From: an uncultured Psychrobacter sp.
GTDB lineage: Bacteria; Pseudomonadota; Gammaproteobacteria; Pseudomonadales; Moraxellaceae
Direction: 5' to 3'
DNA: 64,000 nucleotides
Assembly (NCBI RefSeq): GCF_947488565.1
Contig: NZ_CANKZC010000004.1
Location: forward strand, 248,001-312,000
The position numbers and the translations under genes are program-made. This document shows positions 36,002-45,480 of this stretch, piece by piece; positions within the stretch are counted from its first letter, which is position 1; every line of letters begins with the position of its first letter. Below the pieces are notes generated by a model. It was not told the DNA's origin. It made no database searches and saw nothing but the letters and a program-made list of their open reading frames with translations.

Positions 36002-37153
36002 ATGCAGCCTACTAAATCGACAGAATCGACAAAGCTAGCGTTGTCACCGTTGACACCAGCCTACGATAGTATTTTGGAGCTAACACCGTATCAGACTGGT
36101 AAGCCTGTCGAAGAGTTGAGTCGAGAATATGGGGTTTTCGATGTAGTGAAGCTTGCAAGTAACGAAAACCCCATAGGCTGCTCGCCGCAAGTAACATTAG
36201 CGATTACCGAGCAATTAGGAAGGTTGGCACGTTATCCAGATGGGAACGGACACTATTTAAAGCAAGCGCTTTCTGATTTTACTGACATCAATATAGAGTG
36301 TATTACTTTAGGCAATGGCTCTAATGATCTGCTGGATATCCTAGCACGTGCCTTTGTAAGTGCTGATGATGTGGTAGTATACAGTCAGTATTGTTTTATC
36401 GTCTACCCGATGGTGACTAGAATGCAAGGCGCGACAGGTGTAGAAGTGCCTGCGCATCGATTTGGTCATAATTTGGATGCTATGCGTCAAGCAGTAGACG
36501 ATAATCCTAATACCAAAATGGTTTTTATAGCAAACCCAAACAATCCAACAGGCACTCAGCTTCAGCATAAAGAATTGCACAAGTTTGTTGCCAGTATTCC
36601 AAGTTCGGTATTGGTGGTATTAGACGAAGCCTATATTGAATATAGCCCTGAAAGTAATAATCGTGCGCTGCTAGATGAGTTTAATAATGTGGTTATTGTC
36701 CGCACTTTTTCTAAAGCTTATGGGTTAGCAGGTTTACGCATTGGTTACGCACTAAGCTCAACTGCTGTGGCAGAGCTGCTCAATCGTATTCGCCAACCGT
36801 TTAATGTCAGCCGCGTCGGACTCGCTGGAGCAGTTGCGGCACTTGGCGATCAAGACTTTATTGAAAAGACGCGCAATACCAACCAAGAGCAAATGCATTG
36901 GTTGGAAAAGCAATTTGATGCGTTGGGATTGGCATTTATCAAGTCGCATGCCAACTTCATTATAGTTGAGATACAAGTTGAGATGGAAGATATAACCGCT
37001 ATTTCTATTTATCAGGCGTTGCTAGAGCAGGGTGTTATAGTGCGTCCATTGGTAGGTTATGGTTTACCTAATTGGTTGCGTATTACTGTTGGTATCGCAG
37101 AAGACAATTTACGTCTCATTGATACGCTGCGCTCCATCTTAACCAATGACTAG
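36002..37153 (+). CDS. hisC: Histidinol-phosphate / aromatic aminotransferase
   Basis: PLP class I/II aminotransferase. The PLP lysine is K238 in RTFSKAYGLAGLRIGY; other features are LASNENPIG, NGSNDLLDIL, NPNNPTGT and LDEAYIEY. 383 residues. Its place between pheA and tyrA-aroA matches the hisC2-type gene of the pseudomonad aromatic block, where the enzyme can transaminate both imidazole-acetol phosphate and aromatic 2-oxo acids. So it probably serves phenylalanine and tyrosine synthesis at least in part. 117 bases after pheA. Confidence 0.93.
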   Translation: MQPTKSTESTKLALSPLTPAYDSILELTPYQTGKPVEELSREYGVFDVVKLASNENPIGCSPQVTLAITEQLGRLARYPDGNGHYLKQALSDFTDINIECITLGNGSNDLLDILARAFVSADDVVVYSQYCFIVYPMVTRMQGATGVEVPAHRFGHNLDAMRQAVDDNPNTKMVFIANPNNPTGTQLQHKELHKFVASIPSSVLVVLDEAYIEYSPESNNRALLDEFNNVVIVRTFSKAYGLAGLRIGYALSSTAVAELLNRIRQPFNVSRVGLAGAVAALGDQDFIEKTRNTNQEQMHWLEKQFDALGLAFIKSHANFIIVEIQVEMEDITAISIYQALLEQGVIVRPLVGYGLPNWLRITVGIAEDNLRLIDTLRSILTND

Positions 37154-37331
37154 GTAAATACAGTTTACGTAATACGTTTTGAAATTTAATAGGCAGTGTT
37201 TATAGTTTCGGGATGAAATATTTAATATACTTTGACGATCAATAAAAAGTACTGTTTTTGTCATTTAATTTTTATAATGCCAATCTAAATCTATGCTTAA
37301 GCTTACGTAGCGGTATGGATTGGTTTGTTCA

Positions 37332-39686
37332 ATGAGTAATGCCGTGAGTAGCCAGCAAAACAAGCAGAAAAATAATAAACGATCGCCTTTAAACGTTAAG
37401 CCACCCCTATTTAAACAGGTTTGCGTGATTGGCTTAGGGCTAATTGGCGCCAGTCTTGCTCAAGCAATTAAAGACAATGGTGTAAGCGAGCGTTTGGTAG
37501 CGGTAGATAGGCATGTGCCAAGTTTAGAGGAAGCCATCCAAGATGGATTGCTTGATGCTGGTAGTTCTGTATTTGATGACGTGGTTAGTGGTAGTGATTT
37601 GATAGTCCTTGCGGTACCAGTACAAGCTGTACAAGCCGTGTTTGTGGATATCAAAAACGCAATGGACAGTGGACAGCTGGCCACAGACTGCATCATTACC
37701 GATGTCTGCAGTACCAAAGTCAATATCATTGAGGCTGCCAGAACTGTATTTACCTCGCTACCTATAGGGCTTGTGCCAGCACATCCGATTGCTGGTGCTG
37801 AAAATTCAGGATATCACGCTAGGCGTGCCACATTATTTGTCAATCATAGTGTCATTATTTGCAACCTACCAACGACCAATCTTTCTGCAGTTGCTAATCT
37901 ACGTCAGCTATGGGAAGCAGTAGGAGCCATGGTCATGACAATGGAGGCTGAGCATCACGATGCCATATTGGCGCATACCAGTCATTTGCCGCATCTGCTT
38001 GCGTTTAACCTTGTTGAGCAGCTGGCAAGCCATGATGACAATTTAGATATGTTTCGCTATGCAGCAGGCGGGTTTCGGGACTTTACTCGTATTGCTGCCA
38101 GCGACCCCAAGATGTGGCATGATATATTTTTTGCCAATCAAAGCGCGATTGTGAGCGCTCTTGATGAGTACAGCGTCTATCTACAGGACATACGCCAACT
38201 TATCATTGATAAAGATTCAACCGCCCTGATGGGCCTTTTGGGCCGCGCGCAAGCCGCACGGCGACATTTTGGTCATATGTTAGCCAGCACCCCTTATACG
38301 GATACCCCTGCTATGTCAGCTTCTTACCTCATTACTCCTAGTAACACTGTCACTGGTACTATTGCTATTCCTGGTGATAAGTCTATCTCCCATCGCAGTA
38401 TTATGCTTGGCAGCCTCGCAACAGGAGTGACCAACGTCACAGGTTTTTTGGAAGGAGAGGATGCGTTAGCGACGCTGCAAGCATTCCGTGATATGGGCGT
38501 GACGATAGAAGGCCCTGACAATGGTAAACTGACTATTCATGGTGTCGGAATGAACGGTCTAAAACCTAGCAAAACCCCTTTATACATGGGTAATTCTGGC
38601 ACCAGTATGCGTCTGCTAGCTGGTATCTTGGCGGCACAATCATTTGATAGCGTATTGACAGGTGATACTAGCTTAAATAAGCGTCCAATGGAGCGTGTCG
38701 CAGCACCACTTCGCCAGATGGGCGCAGTCATTCAAAGCACTGGGCATAGTGGCACAGCGCCGCTCAGCATCACTGGCCGTGATAACGTCGGTAAGCCGCT
38801 CCAAGGTGTTGATTATGATATGCCGGTCGCATCAGCACAGGTCAAGTCTTGCTTATTGTTGGCGGGGTTATGGAGCGAGGGTACAACAACCGTTATTCAA
38901 CCCGAGGTTAGTCGTGACCATACCGAGCGTATGCTGTCAGCCTTTGGTTATCCTGTGACCGTCGATGGCAATCGCATTAGCGTTGAAGGTGGTGGTACGC
39001 TGACAGGTGGTGATATCGCCGTCCCTGCTGACATCTCTTCTGCGGCCTTTTTTATGGTAGCTGCTGCTATCAGTCAAGATAGTGAATTGACCTTAACACA
39101 AGTCGGTATTAATCCTACGCGTACTGGTGTCATCGATATTTTAAAGCTGATGCAGGCAGATATTAGCTTAAGTAATGAGACCCACGTTGGTGGCGAACCA
39201 GTGGCTGATATCACCATTCGTAGTTCAAGCCTAGTCGGTATTGAAATTCCAGAGTATTTAGTCCCATTAGCGATTGACGAATTTCCTGTATTATTCGTTG
39301 CCGCTAGCTGTGCGCAAGGTCGTACGGTATTAACTGGTGCGAAAGAGTTGCGTGTTAAGGAGTCCGATCGTATCGCCGTCATGGCCGATGGGCTAAAAAC
39401 CCTTGGTGTTGATTGTACAGTTACGGACGATGGCTTAATCATTGAAGGGCAAGGTATTCAAAGTCAAAATGGTGAAGTGAATAACAACCAACCTGTATTT
39501 GGTGGCGGACATATCACCTCGCATCATGATCATCGCATTGCTATGAGTTTCTCTGTTGCTAGTTTACGTGCGTCTGAACAGATTATCATTGAAGGCGTTG
39601 AAACGGTCAATACCAGTTTCCCAGGTTTTGCAGAGCTTGCCAATCAAATCGGTATGTCTATCCAAGTCGATCATAGCAAGGCATAG
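37332..39686 (+). CDS. tyrA-aroA: Fused prephenate dehydrogenase / EPSP synthase
   Basis: One polypeptide (784 residues) with two shikimate-pathway enzymes. TyrA domain, about 25-320: VIGLGLIGASL (NAD-binding), HPIAGAENSGYHAR, HTSHLPHLLAF. AroA domain, about 330-784: PGDKSISHR, GNSGTSMRLLAG, LNKRPM, KSCLLLAGL, RDHTERML, KESDRI and DHRIAMS. Both active sites look complete. Similar fusions occur in Acinetobacter and some pseudomonads. I use the ATG at 37332; the TTG four codons earlier has no better site. 178 bases after hisC, probably the same transcription unit, closed by a terminator. Confidence 0.94.
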   Translation: MSNAVSSQQNKQKNNKRSPLNVKPPLFKQVCVIGLGLIGASLAQAIKDNGVSERLVAVDRHVPSLEEAIQDGLLDAGSSVFDDVVSGSDLIVLAVPVQAVQAVFVDIKNAMDSGQLATDCIITDVCSTKVNIIEAARTVFTSLPIGLVPAHPIAGAENSGYHARRATLFVNHSVIICNLPTTNLSAVANLRQLWEAVGAMVMTMEAEHHDAILAHTSHLPHLLAFNLVEQLASHDDNLDMFRYAAGGFRDFTRIAASDPKMWHDIFFANQSAIVSALDEYSVYLQDIRQLIIDKDSTALMGLLGRAQAARRHFGHMLASTPYTDTPAMSASYLITPSNTVTGTIAIPGDKSISHRSIMLGSLATGVTNVTGFLEGEDALATLQAFRDMGVTIEGPDNGKLTIHGVGMNGLKPSKTPLYMGNSGTSMRLLAGILAAQSFDSVLTGDTSLNKRPMERVAAPLRQMGAVIQSTGHSGTAPLSITGRDNVGKPLQGVDYDMPVASAQVKSCLLLAGLWSEGTTTVIQPEVSRDHTERMLSAFGYPVTVDGNRISVEGGGTLTGGDIAVPADISSAAFFMVAAAISQDSELTLTQVGINPTRTGVIDILKLMQADISLSNETHVGGEPVADITIRSSSLVGIEIPEYLVPLAIDEFPVLFVAASCAQGRTVLTGAKELRVKESDRIAVMADGLKTLGVDCTVTDDGLIIEGQGIQSQNGEVNNNQPVFGGGHITSHHDHRIAMSFSVASLRASEQIIIEGVETVNTSFPGFAELANQIGMSIQVDHSKA

Positions 39687-39731
39687 ATATCAAAAACACC
39701 AAGAGAGTAAACGAGTTAAGAGTAAACCAAA

Positions 39732-39770
39732 ATAAGGGTTAGTTTGAGAGATTTCTAACCCTTATATTTT
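39732..39770 (+). terminator. Terminator after tyrA-aroA
   Basis: A perfect 11-base stem (39732-39742 with 39755-39765) around a 12-base loop, followed by an A/T-rich run with several Ts. Confidence 0.75.
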
Positions 39771-39940
39771 ATTTTGAAAATGCAGTCATCGTTAGCAATG
39801 TGTTGATACCTAAATGGGTATAACGCATTGCTTTTTACTTTTTATCCTATATGTAGTAACCCTTCGCTCTTACCAATAAACTTTTATTGTTTATAAAGAT
39901 AGGTAAGGTCGTGCTTTGCTCTGATAAGTTGTCTTGCCTT

Positions 39941-40903
39941 ATGACTACCCAAAATGTCGTCAAAAAACCAGTAGTCCCGATCAAAACTACGAGAAGTGGC
40001 ATCATCACTGCACTGATCGCTTTTTGTATATGGGGCGCATTCCCTTTATATTTTAAACAGCTAGCGGCTTATAATGCGACAGAAATCATCGGTCATCGCA
40101 TCGTTTGGACGTTTGCCTGTTTGTTAATCGTCGTAGTTGTGACCAAGCGTTGGCAGTGGATAGATACCTTAAAACAAAATCCAAGATGGATAGCGTTGAC
40201 TTTTTTATCAGGTATTATTATTGCGACCAACTGGCTCACCTACGTATGGGCAGTCAATCATGATCGTATCCTTGAAGCAAGTTTAGGGTATTTCATTGGT
40301 CCGCTAGTTGGCGTTGCTTTGTCGATGATTTTATTTAAAGAGCGTCTGCGATCCTTACAATGGGTAGCAATTGGTTTTGCATTGTTATCTGTGGTCATTC
40401 AGGTGGTGATGCTGGGTAGCTTGCCATGGCTATCGCTCATTTTAGCCTTTAGTTTTAGTACTTATGGTACTATTCAACGCCAAACGCCTTTGACTCCTGT
40501 CGATGCAATGTTCGTTGAGACCACCATGCTCGTCCCCATCTTTATTTGGTGGTTTTGGCAAGCTGATGTGGTCAGTAGCCAGCTTGGCTTTTGGTTTACG
40601 TCAAACATTTGGCTATTAATGTTGGCAGGTCCGATCACTTTGATACCGCTATTACTATTCAATAGGTCGACAAAACTGGTCGCTTATAGCATTTTAAGCT
40701 TTATGAATTATTTGACCCCGACTTTTATTTTCTTTTTGGCGGTGTTTTATTATAAAGAACCTTTTGATTTGCATCGTTTAGTGGTCTTTGGCTTGATTTG
40801 GCTTGGTCTGTTATTATTTAGCATTGACTTATGGCGTCATCGCCCTAGTAAAGCGCTAAAAGCTGAGCGTCTACGTGAAGAAGCTTTGCAACAAGCTAAA
40901 TAA
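39941..40903 (+). CDS. rarD: RarD-type EamA transporter
   Basis: Inner-membrane protein with about ten helices; the RarD subgroup is marked by FCIWGAFPLYFK near the start, EIIGHRIVW, NWLTYVWAVN, EASLGYFIGPL and FKERL, all as in E. coli RarD. The transported compound is not known. The C-terminus is a hydrophilic helical tail. Start is uncertain: I use the ATG at 39941, but a GTG at 39911 with aggtaagg just before it is an alternative. It lies between the aromatic block and folB, all on the + strand. Confidence 0.87.
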   Translation: MTTQNVVKKPVVPIKTTRSGIITALIAFCIWGAFPLYFKQLAAYNATEIIGHRIVWTFACLLIVVVVTKRWQWIDTLKQNPRWIALTFLSGIIIATNWLTYVWAVNHDRILEASLGYFIGPLVGVALSMILFKERLRSLQWVAIGFALLSVVIQVVMLGSLPWLSLILAFSFSTYGTIQRQTPLTPVDAMFVETTMLVPIFIWWFWQADVVSSQLGFWFTSNIWLLMLAGPITLIPLLLFNRSTKLVAYSILSFMNYLTPTFIFFLAVFYYKEPFDLHRLVVFGLIWLGLLLFSIDLWRHRPSKALKAERLREEALQQAK

Positions 40904-40965
40904 AAACTGGATGTAAAGTAAGAGTCGATCACCTAAACAAAAACTTAGCAAACAAGGATGAAATC

Positions 40966-41376
40966 ATGTTTCATACCGAATCTGATGTGGTATTTGTAAA
41001 AGGCTTAACAGTAGAGGCAGTGATTGGTGTATACGCGTGGGAGCGTGCTATCACACAGCCATTATTGATTGATATAGCGCTTGAGACGGATATAAACGCT
41101 GCCGCATTCTCTGATGATGTGAATGATGCGCTAAATTATAAAGCGGTCTGCGATGATGTCAGAGAGTGGTGTCAAGATATCAAGGCGCAATTGCTTGAGT
41201 ATCTGGCTGGGCAAATCGCAGATCAGCTGCTCACAAAATATCACTGTCATAAAGTCACTTTGAGCGTTGCCAAGCCAACTGCGATTAAGCAGGCTGATGC
41301 AGTTGGGGTGCAAATCACTCGTTATGCAAAAGCCATTGAAGATAAGCCAGTTGTAAGCAAGGGCAACGATGCATAA
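40966..41376 (+). CDS. folB: Dihydroneopterin aldolase
   Basis: Cleaves 7,8-dihydroneopterin in folate synthesis. Features: VKGLTVEAVIGVYAWER, LNYKAVCDDV and VTLSVAKPTAIKQADAVGV, with the catalytic lysine expected at the KP. 136 residues; the last 15 are an extra polar tail. A clear site aaggatgaaat precedes the ATG. It overlaps the next gene by 8 bases, so the two are translationally linked. Confidence 0.93.
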   Translation: MFHTESDVVFVKGLTVEAVIGVYAWERAITQPLLIDIALETDINAAAFSDDVNDALNYKAVCDDVREWCQDIKAQLLEYLAGQIADQLLTKYHCHKVTLSVAKPTAIKQADAVGVQITRYAKAIEDKPVVSKGNDA

Positions 41377-41929
41377 GGTACATAATGATCTGGCTGATTT
41401 TGATTTGGAAACGTTAGAGGTTTGTACACCTGAGGCGTTGCAAGCGCAGTCCGTGACAGCAGTATTATTGGCTTTGGGTAGTAATTATCAAGCTGAGTAC
41501 TATTTGCCGCGCGTTCGAAAAGGTCTGGCCATGTTAGGAGACATGCAGTTGTCTACTGCATTTCAAAATCCTGATTTTACATCGACCAAGGCGCAACCAA
41601 AGCCTGATTATACCAACCAATGTGTTTATCTTTCGCTCAAATCTGAGATGCCTTTATCACAGCTGCAGCAGACTTTTAAGCAGTTTGAACGTGACTGTAA
41701 TAGACAACGTTTAACCGAGCCAACAATGGCCAATCAGATAAAAAAAGTCACCATGGACATCGATATATTGATGGTCAAACCATTCTTTATTAAGAATAGC
41801 CTAAGCCAGGAAACAGAACACAAATGGTCGAAAGAATGGATAATAATGGCAGATCGTTATCCATTTAGAGCACATGAAAAAGCGGGAGTTAAAGAATTAA
41901 TTACGAGTGATATTTTTAAAGTTGGATAG
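41369..41929 (+). CDS. folK: FolK-like pyrophosphokinase, diverged
   Basis: Hydroxymethyl-dihydropterin pyrophosphokinase fold, the step after FolB. VLLALGSNYQAEYYL is the N-terminal signature, and MDIDILMV holds the two magnesium-binding aspartates (DxD). However the usual R..W.PR..DLDIL context is IKKVTMDIDIL here, and the C-terminal PH...RAFVL.PL block is replaced by RYPFRAHEKAGVKEL. Residues 1-27 are an acidic extension. The overlap with folB supports a folate role. It may have low activity or an altered role; another folK elsewhere in the genome is possible. Confidence 0.75.
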   Translation: MHKVHNDLADFDLETLEVCTPEALQAQSVTAVLLALGSNYQAEYYLPRVRKGLAMLGDMQLSTAFQNPDFTSTKAQPKPDYTNQCVYLSLKSEMPLSQLQQTFKQFERDCNRQRLTEPTMANQIKKVTMDIDILMVKPFFIKNSLSQETEHKWSKEWIIMADRYPFRAHEKAGVKELITSDIFKVG

Positions 41930-41999
41930 ATCGGTTGACGTATTGTTTGATGTGGAGAATGGTTAGCGCTGATAGCACCTTAATCTTCGTGAGCAGGCT

Positions 42000-42446
42000 C
42001 TATGGAGCTTTTGTGGTCATAGCAGCTTGATAGGGAGGCGTAAATACTTTGTCAAAAAGTAAAGTAAAAATAAAGATATACACTACAAAGCTAATAGTAA
42101 GAGAGACTTCCATGGTAAGAGCGGTCCATATGCCAACGCCATACCAAAACATATAAAGTGGCAAACACACTAACGTAAGTCCTCCTTCAAAGCATATTGC
42201 ATGAACACTACGTATCTTAAAAGTACGGGTTTTTATTTGATTGCGTCGTTCCCAGTACTCAAAAAAAGTATTGTAAACAAAATTCCAGATAACAGCGGTA
42301 ATAGCTATGATAACAGCAAGTTTCAACGACTGTTCTGTATCACTGCCACTTAATACCACTAGGATAAATGTGGTCAACATGACAGCAAATATCTCAAAAA
42401 GGGTAACATACAGCACACGGCGTTTGATAGGGCCTAATGTAATCAA
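42000..42446 (-). CDS. PACE family (AceI-like) efflux protein
   Basis: Proteobacterial antimicrobial compound efflux family: two tandem bacterial transmembrane-pair domains, four helices in 148 residues. Signature pieces are RRVLYVTLFE at the start (E18 corresponds to the essential glutamate of AceI) and RSVHAICFEGGL at the start of the second half. Known members export chlorhexidine and short diamines such as cadaverine and putrescine. The start is TTG, with ctggag 6 bases upstream; no ATG fits the family start. Single gene, convergent with folK. Confidence 0.88.
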   Translation of the reverse strand: MITLGPIKRRVLYVTLFEIFAVMLTTFILVVLSGSDTEQSLKLAVIIAITAVIWNFVYNTFFEYWERRNQIKTRTFKIRSVHAICFEGGLTLVCLPLYMFWYGVGIWTALTMEVSLTISFVVYIFIFTLLFDKVFTPPYQAAMTTKAP

Positions 42447-42556
42447 TGCAAACTCCAGTGTGCTTTTTTAAGCTTTTAGATTTGATAGAATGCTGTGTAT
42501 AGTAGGCTTATCATATTTTTAGTTACATAAGATGTATAGCAAAGCTATAAATTAAA

Positions 42557-43453
42557 CTAGTGCTGCTTAGCATCTGTTTCACTCATATCCTCTTTATCAA
42601 TAACATCTAGATCTTCTAGGCATAGTTTGTCATATTCTTTTTGGCAAAAATTTGGGTCAATCTTACACATCGCTTTTTGCAGCTGATCTAAGCGTTTTTC
42701 AGACTGCTGGATATGATTGAGCATTTTGGCAAATGCTTCAGCGACTGGGTCTTGTGAAGTAGGGTCAATACCATAAGCTTGAAAGGCAGTAGCGCGTGCT
42801 GTGCTTTGTGTAGAGGTCTTAGATTGAGCCGCCTGCGCTGCTTTTTCCTGCTGTTTTGCATCGTCGACTTTGCTAGTGATTGGGTTGCCTTTTTCATCAT
42901 GATGTTCTGAAATCATGCGAGCTGCACTACCAACCATCGTTGCACCTGCTGGCACAGGCTTTACAACTACTGCATTTGAGCCAATCTTAGCATTTTTGCC
43001 AACGGTGAATGGCCCCAAAACTTTTGCCCCAGCACCAACGATGACACCATCTTCTAACGTTGGATGGCGCTTACCATTGTTCCATGAGACGCCGCCTAAA
43101 GTGACACCATGATATAAAGTAACATCGTTGCCAATCTCAGCCGTCTCACCGATGACGACACCGACACCATGGTCAATGAAAAAGCGCTTGCCGATTTTAG
43201 CTGCAGGATGAATTTCAATACCAGTCATAATACGTGAACCATAAGACACCACGCGGGCAGCGAGCTTTTGCTCGTTTTGCCATAAGCAGTGCGCCCCGCG
43301 ATGCAAAATAAGTGCATGAATGCCAGGGTAGGTTAGGATGACTTCCAGGCTGTTGCGAGCAGCCGGATCGCGATTAAATACCGCATCAATATCTTCTTTT
43401 AGGTCGTGCTTGATGCTGGCAATTGATTTGAATAAGGCGGTTGGCAATGACAT
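42557..43453 (-). CDS. cysE: Serine O-acetyltransferase
   Basis: Makes O-acetylserine for cysteine synthesis. The short N-terminal helical region is of the NifP/EpsC type, then [28 protein letters not shown] and the left-handed beta-helix repeats through [22 protein letters not shown] to [14 protein letters not shown]. About 115 residues follow: an Ala/Gln/Lys/Thr-rich linker and then FQAYGID...[15 protein letters not shown] with a cysteine pair at the end. A tail of that kind is known in pseudomonad CysE and is not a fusion. No cysteine-box or iron-sulfur regulator gene is adjacent. Confidence 0.93.
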   Translation of the reverse strand: MSLPTALFKSIASIKHDLKEDIDAVFNRDPAARNSLEVILTYPGIHALILHRGAHCLWQNEQKLAARVVSYGSRIMTGIEIHPAAKIGKRFFIDHGVGVVIGETAEIGNDVTLYHGVTLGGVSWNNGKRHPTLEDGVIVGAGAKVLGPFTVGKNAKIGSNAVVVKPVPAGATMVGSAARMISEHHDEKGNPITSKVDDAKQQEKAAQAAQSKTSTQSTARATAFQAYGIDPTSQDPVAEAFAKMLNHIQQSEKRLDQLQKAMCKIDPNFCQKEYDKLCLEDLDVIDKEDMSETDAKQH

Positions 43454-43542
43454 AAATCATCCTATCGTATTTTTGATTACAATCTCTTTAGTTATAGCAT
43501 TTTCAGAGCATAAAACATAGCGATGAGTCGTAAGTAAAAACA

Positions 43543-43600
43543 GGTTGCCAGTAAACAACTTATCAACCACTAACCAGTGGCGCTTTGTTTACAAGCAACC
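43543..43600 (-). terminator. Hairpin after ytoQ, possible terminator
   Basis: An interrupted stem ggttgc/gcaacc (43543-43548, 43595-43600) and gtaaac/gtttac (43551-43556, 43587-43592), with an inner hairpin ccact/agtgg (43567-43571, 43576-43580). On the - strand a T-run follows, so it can end the ytoQ transcript. Confidence 0.5.
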
Positions 43601-43609
43601 TTTTATCAT

Positions 43610-44053
43610 TTAGCTGTCACTAATGACGTATTTTAATATCTCGACAATTTGTTCAGGCGTTTGTGCCCATGCCATGGCCGCGGCATCAACCTCTTTTAAT
43701 GGATGGATAATATCTTCAGCGTGCAAGGTGATATAAGGCTTACCCAGTGCAGCACAGTAGCCAGCATCGAATGCTGCGTTCCATTGCTTATATTTGTCGC
43801 CAAAGCGAATAATAGCGATATCGCATTTTTGAATCATATTTTTGGTGCGAATCGCATTAACCTTTGATGACTTATGATCGCGCCAAAAACCATTTTCCTC
43901 TTTGCCAAGCACATCACCGGCTGCGTCACTGGCTTCATGCTCAGTCACTGCTGATGTGAAGGTGATAGCAAGACCATAATCTTTTGCCCCTTGCATAATC
44001 TTCTGTCGCCAGTCGGTATGTATTTCTCCGGACAAATAAACGTTCCAATTCAT
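43610..44053 (-). CDS. ytoQ: YtoQ family protein
   Basis: 147-residue protein starting MNWNVYLSGEIHTDWR, the conserved opening of the YtoQ family, followed by DHKSSKVNAIRTKNMI and CDIAIIRFGDKYKQWNAAFDAGYCAALGKPYI. The pattern resembles the nucleoside 2-deoxyribosyltransferase-like fold (SGEI start, aligned GKPYI strand), but no activity has been shown that I know of. No signal peptide or membrane segment, so cytosolic. Single gene between cysE and trmJ on the same strand. Confidence 0.85.
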   Translation of the reverse strand: MNWNVYLSGEIHTDWRQKIMQGAKDYGLAITFTSAVTEHEASDAAGDVLGKEENGFWRDHKSSKVNAIRTKNMIQKCDIAIIRFGDKYKQWNAAFDAGYCAALGKPYITLHAEDIIHPLKEVDAAAMAWAQTPEQIVEILKYVISDS

Positions 44054-44155
44054 TTTAAATTCCTTTTTATGATTAAATTATATTGTTTGTAGATAGTAAC
44101 ACTACCGTGAATAATGTCAAAAAATCAATGCCTTAAAATTTGTATGTTACACATT

Positions 44156-45028
44156 TTAGTCTTTTAAAAGCTTAGCGATAAGTGCGCTTAGCAATTGATA
44201 CTCTTTTTGATCAAGCTGAATGCGTGAGCCAAGTCGAGACAAACGTGAGGGCAATGATTTTAAGTTGTCACTATCAGCCAGTTTGCGTTGAACCATCAAG
44301 GCAGTAGTGCGCTCAGTAAGCTGTTGTAGTTGTTGCTGAGTAATCGCTGGCTCGTCCCATTGCTGACGTGCATAGGTGTTCAACGTCGTTTGTTCCGTCA
44401 ACTCTAACATATCGTTATCAGCTTTAATATGCGCTCGCGTATAAGCAAATATAAAGCTGGCAATCACTTGGACGGCTGATGCGACGTTAAGCACGGGATA
44501 GGTAGGATTGGCATCAATCTGAATATGATAATCGGCATAAGCCAATTCCTCGTTGGTTAAACCTCTATCTTCGCGGCCAAATAAGATAGCGATATTTGGT
44601 TTACCGGTAGCAGAAGCGTTGCCGTTATTATTTGTTATATCAAAAGTAGATTGAGTATCAATAAAATCACACATGATTTTGGCGGCTTGTGTGGGTGTGA
44701 CCACAGGGCGCGGTAAATGACGACTACGACTGCTGGCTGCAAACACCAACTGACAATCTTCTATTGCAGACTCTAGTGTCGGTGTTATCAAAGCCGATGA
44801 TAGTAGCTCACTGCCGCCTGCTGCATGAGAAATACTGGTTTCATCAATCGGCAGCTTAGGATCGACGACTGTCAGACGTGACAGGCCCATAGTATGCATG
44901 GCCCGCGCTGCTGAACCAATGTTGGCAGGTAAAGTGGTATTGACCATGACAACTTGTAAGCAAGACAGATAATCAGCAGCGGTAAATGTTGAAACGTTGG
45001 GAGATACGGGTAAGTCAGAAGTGCTCAC
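44156..45028 (-). CDS. trmJ: tRNA (cytidine/uridine 32-2'-O)-methyltransferase
   Basis: SPOUT methyltransferase that modifies position 32 of tRNAs. N-terminal VMVNTTLPANIGSAARAMHTMGL is the RNA-binding motif 1; ILFGREDRGLTNEEL is motif 2 and YPVLNVASAVQVI motif 3, where the trefoil knot binds S-adenosylmethionine. 290 residues with a C-terminal helical extension as in E. coli TrmJ. The start is GTG. It begins 2 bases after the Hpt gene stop, so the two are an operon. Confidence 0.93.
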   Translation of the reverse strand: MSTSDLPVSPNVSTFTAADYLSCLQVVMVNTTLPANIGSAARAMHTMGLSRLTVVDPKLPIDETSISHAAGGSELLSSALITPTLESAIEDCQLVFAASSRSRHLPRPVVTPTQAAKIMCDFIDTQSTFDITNNNGNASATGKPNIAILFGREDRGLTNEELAYADYHIQIDANPTYPVLNVASAVQVIASFIFAYTRAHIKADNDMLELTEQTTLNTYARQQWDEPAITQQQLQQLTERTTALMVQRKLADSDNLKSLPSRLSRLGSRIQLDQKEYQLLSALIAKLLKD

Positions 45029-45030
45029 TA

Positions 45031-45414
45031 TTAACTCAGTCTTTTATTGATTTCTTGTTCGACACGTTGTAATGCTAAGGCAATGTCTTCTATCAGACTT
45101 GCTTGCTGGTCAACCTTATGCTCACGGCAGCGTTCTTGTAACTTATGACTTAGCGCTATGAGCTGGGTTGCCCCTAGGTTGGCACTAGCGCCTTTTAGCG
45201 CATGGGCAATCTCGAAACCGTTGACATTGTCATTCGCTGTTCGCGCTGCACGTAGTGTTTCGATACGGTGCTGACTATCAACTATGTAAGCACGTATCAA
45301 TTTTTCAAAATCTTCTTCAAACAGCTCACGCAAATCTTCGAATTGTTCATGATTGATAATACCATCATCTAAGTTTTTGTTTATATGGTCTTTTTTGGCG
45401 TGTTCTTTGGTCAT
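45031..45414 (-). CDS. Orphan histidine phosphotransfer (Hpt) protein
   Basis: Single-domain Hpt, 127 residues. The phospho-accepting histidine is H71 in EIAHALKGASANLGA, on the usual four-helix bundle; helix 2 is FEEDFEKLIRAYIVDSQHRIETL. The N-terminal 20 residues are charged and flexible. It would relay phosphate between a hybrid sensor kinase and a response regulator, but none is next to it: it lies 66 bases after dnaE and 2 bases before trmJ. The partner, perhaps a GacS/BarA-type kinase elsewhere, is unknown. Confidence 0.88.
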   Translation of the reverse strand: MTKEHAKKDHINKNLDDGIINHEQFEDLRELFEEDFEKLIRAYIVDSQHRIETLRAARTANDNVNGFEIAHALKGASANLGATQLIALSHKLQERCREHKVDQQASLIEDIALALQRVEQEINKRLS

Positions 45415-45480
45415 TACTACCTATCCAATGTCAAAATATTTTTAAACTTTTATTTTTTCTAAATCTCTGTATTTATAGTA

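Noticed and set aside
39074..39442. 122-codon - strand frame
   Set aside because: It is fully inside the aroA part of the fusion gene, which has all its motifs.
42557..42900. CysE as a two-domain fusion
   Set aside because: The tail matches the kind of C-terminal extension known in pseudomonad serine acetyltransferases, so it is not a new domain.
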